DNA from: an uncultured Lachnospiraceae bacterium
GTDB lineage: Bacteria > Bacillota > Clostridia > Lachnospirales > Lachnospiraceae
Length of the DNA: 64,000 bases
Reading direction: 5' to 3'
Assembly: GCA_945949085.1 (NCBI GenBank)
Contig: CAMFDJ010000013.1
Coordinates: 1-64,000, forward strand
In this document: positions 39,855-50,425 of the stretch, in pieces
Position numbering within the stretch: position 1 is the stretch's first letter
How the letters are laid out: every line of letters begins with the position of its first letter
Translations under genes and position numbers: made by a program
Notes under the pieces: generated by a model
Told to the model about the DNA's origin: nothing
The model's database searches: none
The model's input: only the letters and a program-made list of their open reading frames with translations

Positions 39855-41339
39855 TTATGCCTGCTTGCTCAGCGACTCTGCCTTTTGCTTTAACACATCC
39901 ACAATCGTTATCACTTCATCCACGATCTCCGCATTTTTCTGACTGCTGTCATAAGTCTCATTGGAATGTGCAGAAACCTCTTCTGTAATTGCTGAAATAT
40001 TCTGAATGCTCTCTACAATCTGGTGGTTCGCCTCAGCGAGCTTTGATACCACATCTCCGAGAAGCGCCGTATTGCGCTCAATCTCTGCGGCATCCTTTTC
40101 TATCATTCCATAATTATCCACGGTTCGGATGGCTACCTGCTGCTGCAGTTTGTTTCCATCGACAAATGTATTGATCGCCACTGATACATCACCGAGCTTC
40201 ATGATAATATCCGCAATCAATTTTTCAATATTTTCCGTTGCTTCCTGCGTCTGGTTGGCAAGACTTGAAATCTCGGATGCCACAACTGCAAAGCCTCTTC
40301 CCGCTTCACCTGCTCTGGCAGCCTCAATACTGGCATTGAGCGATAGAAGTCCTGTCTGATCGGCTACTGAATTGATCAGTTCCACAATCGTCTGCATATT
40401 CTTTGCGTATTCCTCCAGCTCACTGAGCTTGTCCGTTGCCTCCTGACTGGAGCGTTCTGATGCTTCCACCTGCTGTCCGAGTTCCTGCATATTGGCAGAG
40501 CCAACCGAAATATTCTGTCTGGTCTTTTGCAGATTGGTCTCGATGACATCTACTGTCCGTACGACATCATCAATACGATTCTGGATTTCCTCCGTCATCA
40601 CAAGCTGATGCTGAATGGATTCCGCTGTCTCATTACTTCCGGAACGCACCTCGTTCATCGCATCACAGGTCTGGGAAACCGCCTCTCCGAGCGTCCCCAT
40701 CTGCCCTGTCATATGTACAATGCCTGCCGAAATGCTCTGTGATATCTGCATCACTCTCTCCAAAAGATCCGATACCTTCTGTTTCTCCTCATTCACTGCT
40801 TCCATATGCTGCTTTTCAATCTGCATACCGGTTCTTGAAATAATGACATTGTCAATACCGATAATGATCAATAAGAGGACCTGAATCTCACTGGTAACCA
40901 ACAATTCAGGACTGAAGCCTTCGACCGCAAAATTATATATGACACTGTTGATATTCACAATGTTGTAGATCAATGCAACTATAGTCGCAAACTTAATATC
41001 CGAGAATACATTGCAGATGATCAGCATGATGATCGCATAGGTGAACACCAGATTATTATTTGCCGTAAACATCAGATAACTCTGTGGGATCCAGAAACCG
41101 ACCGCTATGAAATAGCGCAGCTTTTCATGCTCGGAATTCTTTCGAAACGTCAAAAGCGTAAACACAGCCGGCCCCCACAACAAAAGCAGACATATCAGGA
41201 AATACCCCAACGTCCTGTTATGCTTGACCACCTCGATAAGATAAGCCACCGTGATAATGGAGATCATGACGAGGTAACAGCTTATGGCCGCCCTGTTTTC
41301 ACGCGTTTTTTCTGATATTTTTTTCATTTGTTTTTCCAT
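39855..41339 (-). CDS. Methyl-accepting chemotaxis protein
   Basis: Signalling hairpin [52 protein letters not shown] before 41339. Confidence 0.94.
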   Translation of the reverse strand: MEKQMKKISEKTRENRAAISCYLVMISIITVAYLIEVVKHNRTLGYFLICLLLLWGPAVFTLLTFRKNSEHEKLRYFIAVGFWIPQSYLMFTANNNLVFTYAIIMLIICNVFSDIKFATIVALIYNIVNINSVIYNFAVEGFSPELLVTSEIQVLLLIIIGIDNVIISRTGMQIEKQHMEAVNEEKQKVSDLLERVMQISQSISAGIVHMTGQMGTLGEAVSQTCDAMNEVRSGSNETAESIQHQLVMTEEIQNRIDDVVRTVDVIETNLQKTRQNISVGSANMQELGQQVEASERSSQEATDKLSELEEYAKNMQTIVELINSVADQTGLLSLNASIEAARAGEAGRGFAVVASEISSLANQTQEATENIEKLIADIIMKLGDVSVAINTFVDGNKLQQQVAIRTVDNYGMIEKDAAEIERNTALLGDVVSKLAEANHQIVESIQNISAITEEVSAHSNETYDSSQKNAEIVDEVITIVDVLKQKAESLSKQA

Positions 41340-41566
41340 GGTTCCCTCCCAAAAGAAAGTGTATAGGTCAGTGCATTGCCTAATCTGCATGTCTCTTCCC
41401 AAAAACACAATACCCCATAGTCAGTATATCATAGTCCGTTCCAAATATCTACATATACGTCTCAATTTTATTTTTGGAATAAAATTGTCTGTTTTGTCAA
41501 ATGCTATTTCTTGTAAAGGCAAAATCGTCTTTTCAGCCAAATCGTGAGAAAAGGAGGACAAATGCA

Positions 41567-41773
41567 TTGAAGACACTCGACTATATCGCATTGACATTAG
41601 TCATTATCGGTGCGGTAAACTGGGGACTGATCGGTTTCTTCAACTGGAATCTCGTAGCAGCTCTATTCGGCAGCATGAGCTGGTTATCCCGCATCATCTA
41701 TGCCATCGTCGGGCTCTGCGGTCTGTACCTGATTTCCATGTATATGAAGATTGGCACGGTAGAAGAATCCTGA
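41567..41773 (+). CDS. DUF378-family membrane protein
   Basis: KTLDYIALTLVIIGAVNWGLIGFFNWNLVAALFG; TTG start after AAGGAGGA SD. Confidence 0.9.
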   Translation: MKTLDYIALTLVIIGAVNWGLIGFFNWNLVAALFGSMSWLSRIIYAIVGLCGLYLISMYMKIGTVEES

Positions 41774-41805
41774 CCGGATGCCACATTGGAATCGTTTCAG
41801 GAAGC

Positions 41806-41847
41806 AAAAAGAAGCATTCACCGCTTGGGCTGAATGCTTCTTTTTTG
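41806..41847. terminator. Bidirectional terminator between DUF378 and spoVAD
   Basis: AAAAAGAAGCATTCA-ccgcttgggc-TGAATGCTTCTTTTTT. Confidence 0.85.
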
Positions 41848-41863
41848 TTCTGAAATATATGCG

Positions 41864-42904
41864 TTATATATGCTCAAGCACAAGTCCCTGTGCGATTCCC
41901 GGCACAGAATTACCTTCATTAAAACTTGTCTTGCTCAATAGCGCCCCTGTCGGGAGAAACAAAACTCTCTGCAGCTTGCCGCTCTGCAGCCCGGGCAGGA
42001 TATGACTTGCCAGCGTCACAGCACTGCAGCCACACCCGGAGCCACCGGACCCAACATCCTGTTTCTCCAGATCATAGATCATCATACCGCAGTCCATATG
42101 CTTTTGCGAAATATCGATATGTTGCTCCAAAAGAAGATCAACAAGTGCCTTTGACCCCACCTCACCCAGATCTCCTGTGAGAATCAGATCATAATCCTCC
42201 GGTGTTCTTCCAAAATCCTCCAGATGCTGCCTGATCAGGTCCGCAGCGGCAGGTGCCATGGCGCATCCCATATTCATGCTGTCTTTGATCCCCATATCAA
42301 TGATTCGGCCTGTCGTCACACCGGTGATCTGCGCAAGCGGTATCGCTTTGCCGGCTCCATCGGCCGATGCAGTAAGCAGAAAAGCCGCACTTCCCGTCAC
42401 GGTCCAGGTCGATGTCTTCGGCCTCTGACCGCCGTATTCAAGCGGAAAGCGGAATTCTTTTTCCGCGCTGGCAAAATGGCTGGATGTCACACAGATCACT
42501 CTGCCGGCAAATCCGCCTCCAATTGCCATAGCTCCAAGCCCCAACGCTTCCCCACAGCTTGAACAGGCTCCATATAACCCGTAATGCGGTATATGAAAAT
42601 CCATCATTCCAAAGGAAGAAGCCATGGATTGCCCCAGCAGATCTCCTGCAAACACATATCGGATCTGCTTATCTGTCAGTCCTGTTTTCTCAAGCACTCC
42701 CTTTACAGCCTCATGCTGCAGCTGACTCTCTGCTGCCTCCCAATTGTCCTGACCAAACTTATCATCCGTAAGCAGCTGATCAATCTCCGCAGCCAGTGGT
42801 CCCTGTGCTTCCTTTGTCCCTGCTATCGCATAACAAGCACTGATCAGAACCGGCATCGGCAGCTTGATACTGCTCCTTCCCATCTCAAAAATAGCTTTTT
42901 CCAT
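41864..42904 (-). CDS. spoVAD: Stage V sporulation protein AD
   Basis: Thiolase-like fold; YGLYGACSSCGEALGLGAMAIGGGFA...EKEFRFPLEYGGQRPKTSTWTVTGSAAFLL. Confidence 0.94.
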   Translation of the reverse strand: MEKAIFEMGRSSIKLPMPVLISACYAIAGTKEAQGPLAAEIDQLLTDDKFGQDNWEAAESQLQHEAVKGVLEKTGLTDKQIRYVFAGDLLGQSMASSFGMMDFHIPHYGLYGACSSCGEALGLGAMAIGGGFAGRVICVTSSHFASAEKEFRFPLEYGGQRPKTSTWTVTGSAAFLLTASADGAGKAIPLAQITGVTTGRIIDMGIKDSMNMGCAMAPAAADLIRQHLEDFGRTPEDYDLILTGDLGEVGSKALVDLLLEQHIDISQKHMDCGMMIYDLEKQDVGSGGSGCGCSAVTLASHILPGLQSGKLQRVLFLPTGALLSKTSFNEGNSVPGIAQGLVLEHI

Positions 42905-43033
42905 ACACAACTCCTTCTTTTCCGGAAACTTATGTTTTCCGTGATACCTTTCACAATTACCTGTTTTTTCATAATTGTCGTACAAGAAGTAGTATGTGTA
43001 ATTTTTTGAATGCTATTCTGTCATCGTTTTCGG

Positions 43034-44140
43034 TCACTCCAGCACATCAAAAGCTGCTCCGCATGCCCACGGACTGCCAACATCACATCTGCCATGATGA
43101 TACTGCCGTTTCACAGCACCCTCAGGCAATGCATCCGTCACTTCGACCTTCATTCTGCTGCCGCCGGCACGGGCATATGCGTCCAGCATCCGGATAATTT
43201 CCTCCTCATCCGGATTTCCTCCGCTATCACACAGCCGAACTTCCTGAAGCAGCCGCGCAACCTGCCTGACATCTGCCATTCCCTCTGCATATGCACTTGC
43301 CGAACCTGCACAGATTCCATACAGGAAAGCCTGCTGCATATCGCAGGATGCAAGATACCCCGCGAGAAATCCCGCCACCATGGAATCTCCTGCGCCAACC
43401 GTACAGATAACTTCACCCTTTGGAGGACGGGCAGCATATGTCAGTCCGTCTCCGGTCAGTAAAACAGCACCGTCTCTCCCCATAGAGACAAGAACATTTT
43501 CCGGTCCCATAGAGAGGAGTCTTCGTCCGTACTTTGCCGCATCTTCCAAGGTAGCAATCTGCACATCGAACAGTTGCGCAAGTTCATCCTTATTCGGTTT
43601 TACGAAAAAGGGATGCATCCGACACGCCCTCATCAGGAGCTCTCCGGTTGCATCCACTATGATCTTCAATTCTTTTTCTGCAAGACGCGCAAGAATATCC
43701 TCATACAAAGTATTTGAAAGTCCTTCGGAAATACTGCCTGATAAAACAAGAATATCTCCCGTTCTCAGCCGATCCAGCTTTTGGAATAAAGCCATACGTG
43801 CCTGCGCCGAAACATATGGTCCCTGCCCGTTGATCTCTGTCTCACATCCCTGCGACTTTATTTTGATATTGATGCGTGACATCCCTTCCGGGAGCCTGAC
43901 AAAATCTGTTTTCACGCCTTTATCTGCCAAAAGCTCCTCTATCATCTCCCCGGTCTTTCCTGCCACAAATCCCAGTGCCATACTGTCAATCCCAAGATTT
44001 TTCAGCACAAGAGAGACATTGATTCCCTTTCCGCCCGGAACAAGACGCTGCGCACTCGTACGATTCAGCTCGCCCGGCTCAAAATAGTCAACCGTAACCA
44101 GCTGATCAAGCGAAGGATTACATGTTAAAGTATAAATCAT
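43034..44140 (-). CDS. 1-phosphofructokinase/PfkB-family hexose kinase with C-terminal extension
   Basis: MIYTLTCNPSLDQLVTVD...VPGGKGINVSLVLKNLGI...VGAGDSMVAGFLAGY. Confidence 0.88.
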   Translation of the reverse strand: MIYTLTCNPSLDQLVTVDYFEPGELNRTSAQRLVPGGKGINVSLVLKNLGIDSMALGFVAGKTGEMIEELLADKGVKTDFVRLPEGMSRINIKIKSQGCETEINGQGPYVSAQARMALFQKLDRLRTGDILVLSGSISEGLSNTLYEDILARLAEKELKIIVDATGELLMRACRMHPFFVKPNKDELAQLFDVQIATLEDAAKYGRRLLSMGPENVLVSMGRDGAVLLTGDGLTYAARPPKGEVICTVGAGDSMVAGFLAGYLASCDMQQAFLYGICAGSASAYAEGMADVRQVARLLQEVRLCDSGGNPDEEEIIRMLDAYARAGGSRMKVEVTDALPEGAVKRQYHHGRCDVGSPWACGAAFDVLE

Positions 44141-44208
44141 TGTGCATTCTCTCTTTCTCTTTTGGGCATATGTCATCCCGCCCTCACGGTTATCTTTTGC
44201 GCAACCTA

Positions 44209-44823
44209 TCAGTGACTGCTTCTGCCGATTGCCGAATCGACTCCCTTTGCGACACCGCCACCGATCAGCAGACCTGTCACGGCTTCCACAAGTCCCTGCA
44301 CCCCGACAGACAGAATGATGTACATAAACGGATTGAGTGCTCCCAGGGCTGCCACCTTTCCCTGAATGAAATCAATCTGATAAAAGACTGCTACGATATA
44401 TCCCATAAACAGAGTCGTATTGCAAAGCGGTGCAAACAGACCTGCTGCGAAATAACTGATTGTATGCGTCTTATCAATCTTTTTCAGTCCCATAAATACC
44501 AGGCCTGTAAACACACCGACAAGAACACGCATTCCAACACAGAGAATAAAGGTATGAACCGGATTCAGCTGAAAGAAGATACCGGTCATCACCGATGCAC
44601 CTGTCACCGCGTCATAAAAACTCGTCAGCCCGTACACAAAACCCAGGACACCACCTGCAAGCGGTCCCATCAGAATTGCACCGATCGCAATGGGAATCAT
44701 GTTAAATGTCATAACAAGCGGTCCCACCGGGATACTCGAAAGACCCGTCAGCTTCATAATCAGCTCAATCGCAATCAAGAAAGCAAGCTCTGTCATAAAT
44801 AATGTCTTATTGTTCTTTTTCAT
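44209..44823 (-). CDS. ECF transporter S component
   Basis: Polytopic; GPLVMTFNMIPIAIGAILMGPLAGGVLGFVYGLTSF; SD AAGGAG before 44823. Confidence 0.82.
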   Translation of the reverse strand: MKKNNKTLFMTELAFLIAIELIMKLTGLSSIPVGPLVMTFNMIPIAIGAILMGPLAGGVLGFVYGLTSFYDAVTGASVMTGIFFQLNPVHTFILCVGMRVLVGVFTGLVFMGLKKIDKTHTISYFAAGLFAPLCNTTLFMGYIVAVFYQIDFIQGKVAALGALNPFMYIILSVGVQGLVEAVTGLLIGGGVAKGVDSAIGRSSH

Positions 44824-44954
44824 TTTTTCTCCTTCCGGTATCCGCCACGTCCGGTCGGATCCGCTTTGTTTTTTGTCATACCATGCAGAGAAACTGCAGA
44901 CAGTACCCAGTATAGTATGTTCCTTTTCATCTGTCAAACAGGGCTACCCGTTTT

Positions 44955-46805
44955 CTACTCCCTACAATTTTTCTTTGACCGCTTGATCCGATACATCTTC
45001 TCGTCGGCAAGCCTAAAGTATTCCATCAGCGTATTATTTTCTTCCACTTCGCAGATTCCGACACTTGCATCAATGTCGTAATCCTGTTCGATCTGCGCAT
45101 TTTCGCACGCAAGCCGGTGCGCCAGCTCCTGTTCAAACCGCTGCTTTCGATTCTCACTATCCAAAAGCAGAACTGCCTCAAATTCATCTCCGCCCATCCT
45201 TGCACAAAATTCATGCTCATGAAGTGCGCCGCAAAGACAATGTGCAAAGCTGACAAGACTCTTATCGCCTGTCAGATGTCCGAAATGGTCATTGATATAT
45301 TTCAGTCCATCCATATCGATACTGACAACAGCAAGCTTCACTCCCATTTTCTGTGAAATATCGCAGATTTCGGGAAGCTTTCGTTCAAATCCCCTTCTGT
45401 TATAAATATCGGTGAGCGGATCCTTTAAATACATCTGCATCACATCCTTGACAGAAAACAATTCCCGGTACATCTGATTATTCTTCAGCGTATTCCCAAG
45501 ATTCAGGCAGAAAAATTCAAACTGCTCGTCAATCGCGCGGATCTCTCCCGGTCTCATCTGAAAGATGCAATACCCATATACTTCGTTATTGAAATGCAGC
45601 GGCAGAAAAAGATTTGTCCTTTTTTCCAGCATCGGCAAATACGCATCCGGTAAAAGCCGCTTGTCCGGAATCGGAATGCAGGTCAAAACAGGCTCCCTCT
45701 GCTCATTCAGATAAAGCCTGAGATAGCGGCCCTGCGACAAATTTTCTTCCGATTTTGGCGAATCGGTATGGCCGAGACAAATAAAACAATTCTCCGCTCC
45801 CAGCCTGTCCACATGCCATCCCGCCCATTTCATGCATTCTTCCTCATTCAGCGCCGATTCAAAATCCGCTGTCATATAAATGCATTTCTTGGCCATATAT
45901 CGAAATTTTCCGTTTGTGCAATTATCAGTTTGTTCCGGCAGCGCATCCCGGCAGCACCCACAGCTGTGCCTAAGCCGCATCTGTCCACGGAGTTTCTGAA
46001 ACCGGCTGACGCTCCTCCCCTCTGCCAGCATACAGACTGTCTCTAAAGCCCTTTGTGCCATCTGCTGATAAGGAATTGCCATTGTGCTGAGCGAGATATC
46101 CGGATCAAACTCCTCTGTCAGATCGTCAAATCCGCTGACACAGATATCCTCCGGCACACGAATCCCCCTTCTTTTCAGTTCCATACAAACTGAAATCGCC
46201 TCATAGTCATTGGAGCAGATAATCGCCTGAGGCAGTTTTCCCCTGTCACATGTAAAACGATCCACAATCTGCGCTGCCTGATTCATCCAGTAGTTTCCAT
46301 AAAAAATCATATCTTCACTGACAATCAGGCCAGCCTCTTCCATCGCCTTCTGATACCCTTCCAGCCTCTCTCGGGCATCCCGCATGGACATAATACCTGT
46401 GACAAAACAGATATCCCGAAATCCATGCTCCTGTATAAAATGATGTGTCATCTCATACATGTCGTTTATATTGTCCAAAAGGACATTATAATATGCGTCC
46501 TGCCTTTCCCGCAGACAGACTACCGGACAGTTTGCCTCTCGCCTGATACGGTCAAGGAGTGCATCCTTCATTCCAAATTTCCCCAACGTATCTCCTGCTA
46601 TCACGATGCCGTCAAGCATGTCCAGATCCTGTATATAAATGATACTTTTCTCACCCTCTGCATGAAGGAACTTTTTCTCAGGCGTTTCAAAGCATCCGAA
46701 AATATACAATGTGATTCCGCGCTCAGCTGCAAAGCGTTCCATTGCCCCAAGTACGGCAACCGAATAGGTATGATATACGTTTCCGATAAAAATGCCGATT
46801 TTCAC
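44955..46805 (-). CDS. LacI-type sugar-sensor domain (no HTH) fused to GGDEF
   Basis: N-terminal MKIGIFIGNVYHTYSVAVLGAMERFA...PQAIICSNDYEAISVCMELKRRGIRVPEDICVSGFDD; intact CARMGGDEFEAVLL. Confidence 0.88.
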   Translation of the reverse strand: MKIGIFIGNVYHTYSVAVLGAMERFAAERGITLYIFGCFETPEKKFLHAEGEKSIIYIQDLDMLDGIVIAGDTLGKFGMKDALLDRIRREANCPVVCLRERQDAYYNVLLDNINDMYEMTHHFIQEHGFRDICFVTGIMSMRDARERLEGYQKAMEEAGLIVSEDMIFYGNYWMNQAAQIVDRFTCDRGKLPQAIICSNDYEAISVCMELKRRGIRVPEDICVSGFDDLTEEFDPDISLSTMAIPYQQMAQRALETVCMLAEGRSVSRFQKLRGQMRLRHSCGCCRDALPEQTDNCTNGKFRYMAKKCIYMTADFESALNEEECMKWAGWHVDRLGAENCFICLGHTDSPKSEENLSQGRYLRLYLNEQREPVLTCIPIPDKRLLPDAYLPMLEKRTNLFLPLHFNNEVYGYCIFQMRPGEIRAIDEQFEFFCLNLGNTLKNNQMYRELFSVKDVMQMYLKDPLTDIYNRRGFERKLPEICDISQKMGVKLAVVSIDMDGLKYINDHFGHLTGDKSLVSFAHCLCGALHEHEFCARMGGDEFEAVLLLDSENRKQRFEQELAHRLACENAQIEQDYDIDASVGICEVEENNTLMEYFRLADEKMYRIKRSKKNCRE

Positions 46806-46853
46806 AAAAATCCCCCTTTATTACAAAATCCACTGTATTTTGACAGAACAGAA

Positions 46854-46894
46854 ATATGCAGAGCAGGTGTCATTCTCCCCTCTGCTCTGCATAT
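46854..46894 (-). terminator. Terminator downstream of the GH3 gene
   Basis: ATATGCAGAGCAG/CTGCTCTGCATAT perfect 13-bp stem, then TTTCTGTTCTG on the minus strand. Confidence 0.65.
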
Positions 46895-46906
46895 TCCCAC
46901 ACTTTT

Positions 46907-49018
46907 TCAAACCATAATACACTTATTTTCTCTATTTGTCAATTCTCTGGTTCTTGGATCCGGCCCGCCAAATCCGGCATAGATACAAGCACCGGTCCCG
47001 TCAAAGCATTTTTCTCCGTTTTGATCAATCGTAGCAAATGTATCCGCCGGTAGGAAAAGCTCAAATGTTTTTTCCTCTCCCGGCTTTAACCTCACACGTT
47101 TGAAGGCTGCAAGCTTGGGATGCATTACCTCATTCTCCGTTCCCTCAACATGCGCATAAATCTGAATGACATCTTCTGTCTCCATTTTTCCCCGGTTCGC
47201 AGCTCTGACGATCACCGTCACGCCTTCCCGCATGATGTCGGTAAAGTTCACGGTTTCTTTCTGCCGCAGCTCCGTCACACAGGTGTCTCCGTATGTCAGA
47301 CCATATCCAAACGGGTAAAGCGGCTGCTTCTTCAGAAACCGGTAAGTTCTGCCTTCCATGGAATAGTCGGTAAATGCAGGCATGCCTTCCAAATCCCGAT
47401 AGAGCGTGATCGGCAGCTTTCCTGATGGCGAAATCTCACCAAATAAAATGTCCGCAATCACTTTCCCTCCAAGTGCCCCGGGATACCATGTCTGTAAAAT
47501 AGCGGATGCGCTGTCGGCAGCTTCATTCAGATCCATCGCACTTCCTGCCATCATGCAAACAATATATGGTACACCTGTGTCTGCTACAGTCTGAAGTAAT
47601 TTCATCTGCGACGGCGGCAACATCAGATCCTTTTTGTCACCGGATGCATATGCATTACCTGTATCGCCTTCTTCTCCTTCCAGTGTCTCATCCAGTCCAA
47701 GACAAAGTACCACCAGATCGGAATGTCTCGCAACGATACGTGCTTCCGACAATCTGTCATCTGCCTTGGCAAGTGGTTCTTCCCTGTCAAGGAACAAGTG
47801 TGATCCTGCGGAATAAAGCACGCGGACATCGTCTCCTACATAATCCTGAATTCCTTCCAAAACAGTCACATACCTAGAAGCAGTTCCATGGTAATTTCCC
47901 ATCAGCGCTTTCCTGCTGTTTGCATTTGGTCCAATGACGCCAACCGTTTTGAGGTTTTCCTTGCGAAGCGGCAGGATACCGTCATTTTTCAGCAGTACAA
48001 CACTCTCTGCGGCAGCTTTCCCCGCAAGCGCAAGGTGTTCCTTGCATTCTACCTTCTCAAATGGAATTTTGTCATATTCCGTTTCATCAAACATTCCCAA
48101 AAGGAAACGCGTTGTAAATAATCGGATAGCGGATCGTCTGATATGCTCCAAAGGAAGAATGCCTTCCTCGTATGCTGCCATGACTCTCTCATAGGTACAG
48201 CCGCAATTCACATCGCAGCCCTTTTCCAGTGCCAGCTTCACACTCTCCTCCGGTCTTGCAGTCACCTTATGCTGTTCATGGAAATCGCGGACAGCCCAGC
48301 AGTCAGATACATAGTGCCCCTGAAACTCCCATTTCCCGCGCAGCACCTCATCCATCAGATAGCTGTGTGCACAGCAGGGCTCCCCATTGGTACGGTTATA
48401 GGCTCCCATCACCGCCTCAACCTGCCCTTCCTTCACGCAGGCCTCAAAAGCGGGCAGATACGTCTCCCACATATCTTTCATGCTTGCCTTTGCGTCAAAA
48501 TAATGACGCATTTCCTCCGGTCCGGAGTGAACCGCAAAATGCTTCGCACAGGCAGCTGTTTTCAGATACTCTCCATCTCCCTGCAGCCCCTTGATAAACG
48601 AAACGCCAAGCCTGCTGATCAGATAGGGATCCTCTCCATATGTCTCATGCCCACGTCCCCATCTGGGATCGCGAAACAGATTGACATTGGGTGACCAGAT
48701 GGTCAGTCCCTTATAAATATCACGGTCTTCTTCTCTGACCGCCTCATTGTATTTTGCTCTTGCTTCTGTGGAGACAGCATCTCCAATCTGCTGCAGAAGT
48801 TCCGGATCAAATGTTGCGCCAAGACCGATTGCCTGCGGAAAAACAGTTGCTGTACCGGCTCTGGCCACACCATGCAAACCCTCGTTCCACCAGTTATACT
48901 CCGGTATGCCCAGTCTTTCAATCGCCGGCGCGTCAAACTTAAGCTGCGAAGCCATTTCCTCCACTGTCATCTGATCCACAAGCGCGGTAGCTCTCTCTCT
49001 CGCTTCTTCTCTGTTCAT
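46907..49018 (-). CDS. Glycoside hydrolase family 3 (beta-xylosidase/beta-glucosidase)
   Basis: YNWWNEGLHGVARAG; YVSDCWAV nucleophile region; GH3 C-domain GVIGPNA; fibronectin-III-like end. Confidence 0.92.
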   Translation of the reverse strand: MNREEARERATALVDQMTVEEMASQLKFDAPAIERLGIPEYNWWNEGLHGVARAGTATVFPQAIGLGATFDPELLQQIGDAVSTEARAKYNEAVREEDRDIYKGLTIWSPNVNLFRDPRWGRGHETYGEDPYLISRLGVSFIKGLQGDGEYLKTAACAKHFAVHSGPEEMRHYFDAKASMKDMWETYLPAFEACVKEGQVEAVMGAYNRTNGEPCCAHSYLMDEVLRGKWEFQGHYVSDCWAVRDFHEQHKVTARPEESVKLALEKGCDVNCGCTYERVMAAYEEGILPLEHIRRSAIRLFTTRFLLGMFDETEYDKIPFEKVECKEHLALAGKAAAESVVLLKNDGILPLRKENLKTVGVIGPNANSRKALMGNYHGTASRYVTVLEGIQDYVGDDVRVLYSAGSHLFLDREEPLAKADDRLSEARIVARHSDLVVLCLGLDETLEGEEGDTGNAYASGDKKDLMLPPSQMKLLQTVADTGVPYIVCMMAGSAMDLNEAADSASAILQTWYPGALGGKVIADILFGEISPSGKLPITLYRDLEGMPAFTDYSMEGRTYRFLKKQPLYPFGYGLTYGDTCVTELRQKETVNFTDIMREGVTVIVRAANRGKMETEDVIQIYAHVEGTENEVMHPKLAAFKRVRLKPGEEKTFELFLPADTFATIDQNGEKCFDGTGACIYAGFGGPDPRTRELTNRENKCIMV

Positions 49019-49223
49019 AGTCATTCCTTTCTCATCCATTCAGACATTCAGATTTTGATTCCGAATTTCCCCACTCTTCATTCGTAAAAACTTTCATTGT
49101 ATTATTTTAAGAAAAGATTCCCTTTTTTCACTTTTCCACTGTAATTCTTCTGTTACTTCTATATCATCATATAGGATAGTGCGACAATGTACATCTCAAT
49201 TTTTGCTTTATATTTTACAAATA

Positions 49224-49245
49224 TTGCTATAATTCAGTATAGCAA
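49224..49245. promoter_or_regulatory. Inverted repeat TTGCTATA-N6-TATAGCAA overlapping a TATAAT
   Basis: Perfect 8-bp arms upstream of the araC-type gene; TATAAT at 49228-49233. Confidence 0.45.
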
Positions 49246-49297
49246 CTTTTCAATTTGAAAAAAGGAGTTATAATGATAGTATACAAGGAGGTTTGGC

Positions 49298-50263
49298 ATG
49301 GACAAAACGAGAGAGAAAGAGATCCCACCCCAATATCAACAGCCTGTGCGAGGATATATCGGAAGATTTATCAATGATAACGATACTCTCGAAGAAGTGG
49401 ACTATGTCCCCCAGAGTCATCTGCGCATCTGGTATAACAATCAGACGGAAGAGTACGCACCGCATCACCATGATGCGATGGAAATCATTGTGTGCATGAA
49501 GGATCATTATACCGTTGTCGTACAAAGCAAGACTTATGTGCTGCATGTAGGTGATATCCTTTTCATACCAAGACGTGTCCTGCATGAAATCAAAACTGCC
49601 CCCAGCGGCAATCGTTTTATCTTTTTGGTGAATGTGGATATGTTTCAGTGTTTTCAGGATATGAATACACTGGAACCGCTCTTTATCGAACCCTGTCTTT
49701 GCACAGCAGCTACTTATCCGAAGTCCTACCAAAAAATATACTCTTATTTTATGCAGATGATCGATATCTATTTTTCCAACGAGATGTTTTGGGAGGGTAC
49801 CATTTACACTCTGATCATAAAATCGATGATCATGATCGGAAAGGAACATTTTGCCCAAAGCATGGATGCTGATTCCGGTATGACAAAAGGGAAGCACCGG
49901 GAGCATTACGAAAAATTTGCCAACCTGATAAACTATATAAATGCGAATTACGCCGAAGATCTGACGCTGGAACAGATGGCATCCTACATAGGTTTCTCCA
50001 AATACCATTTTTCCAGACTGTTCAAGCAGCATACAAACACAACATTTTATGACTACCTGTGTCGCAAGCGCGTGCAGGCCGCACAAGCGCTTTTGACCAC
50101 CGATCTTTCCATTACGGAAATCGCTTTTCAGACCGGGTTTAATAATCTGACAACTTTTTGTCGCTGCTTCAAGAAATATGCCAATTGTTCGCCGACCCGG
50201 TACCGTGAAATGTTCCGCGAAGAGGCCGTCTCAAAAATGGAGATTACATCCCATATTTCTTAG
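49298..50263 (+). CDS. AraC-family transcriptional regulator with cupin sensor domain
   Basis: N-terminal cupin HHHDAMEIIVCMKDHY; two HTHs LTLEQMASYIGFSKYHFSRLFKQ...SITEIAFQTGFNNLTTFCRCFKKY. Confidence 0.94.
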   Translation: MDKTREKEIPPQYQQPVRGYIGRFINDNDTLEEVDYVPQSHLRIWYNNQTEEYAPHHHDAMEIIVCMKDHYTVVVQSKTYVLHVGDILFIPRRVLHEIKTAPSGNRFIFLVNVDMFQCFQDMNTLEPLFIEPCLCTAATYPKSYQKIYSYFMQMIDIYFSNEMFWEGTIYTLIIKSMIMIGKEHFAQSMDADSGMTKGKHREHYEKFANLINYINANYAEDLTLEQMASYIGFSKYHFSRLFKQHTNTTFYDYLCRKRVQAAQALLTTDLSITEIAFQTGFNNLTTFCRCFKKYANCSPTRYREMFREEAVSKMEITSHIS

Positions 50264-50329
50264 CAGTGCCGGGCGGAGGCATTGTTTTGCGTTTCTGTCA
50301 TCCATCACATCCCGCCGGGCGCAAAAAAC

Positions 50330-50386
50330 GGACACAAAATAACCGATTAGATACTTACCCGATTATTTTGTGTCCTTTTTTTCTTT
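50330..50386 (+). terminator. Terminator downstream of the araC-type gene
   Basis: GGACACAAAATAA/TTATTTTGTGTCC 13-bp stem then TTTTTTTCTTTT. Confidence 0.85.
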
Positions 50387-50425
50387 TACGTATTGCATTG
50401 TATACATAAATTGCTTCTAAGACAG

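Noticed and set aside
41563-41571. ATG CAT TGA overlapping the DUF378 start
   Set aside because: A start-stop triplet by chance near a TTG start; SD spacing supports TTG at 41567; no further evidence for a regulatory mini-ORF.
49268-50086. 272-aa minus-strand ORF antisense to the AraC-family gene
   Set aside because: Fully antisense to a well-supported regulator with cupin and HTH motifs; Cys/His/Ile-rich composition typical of antisense translation; no recognisable domain.
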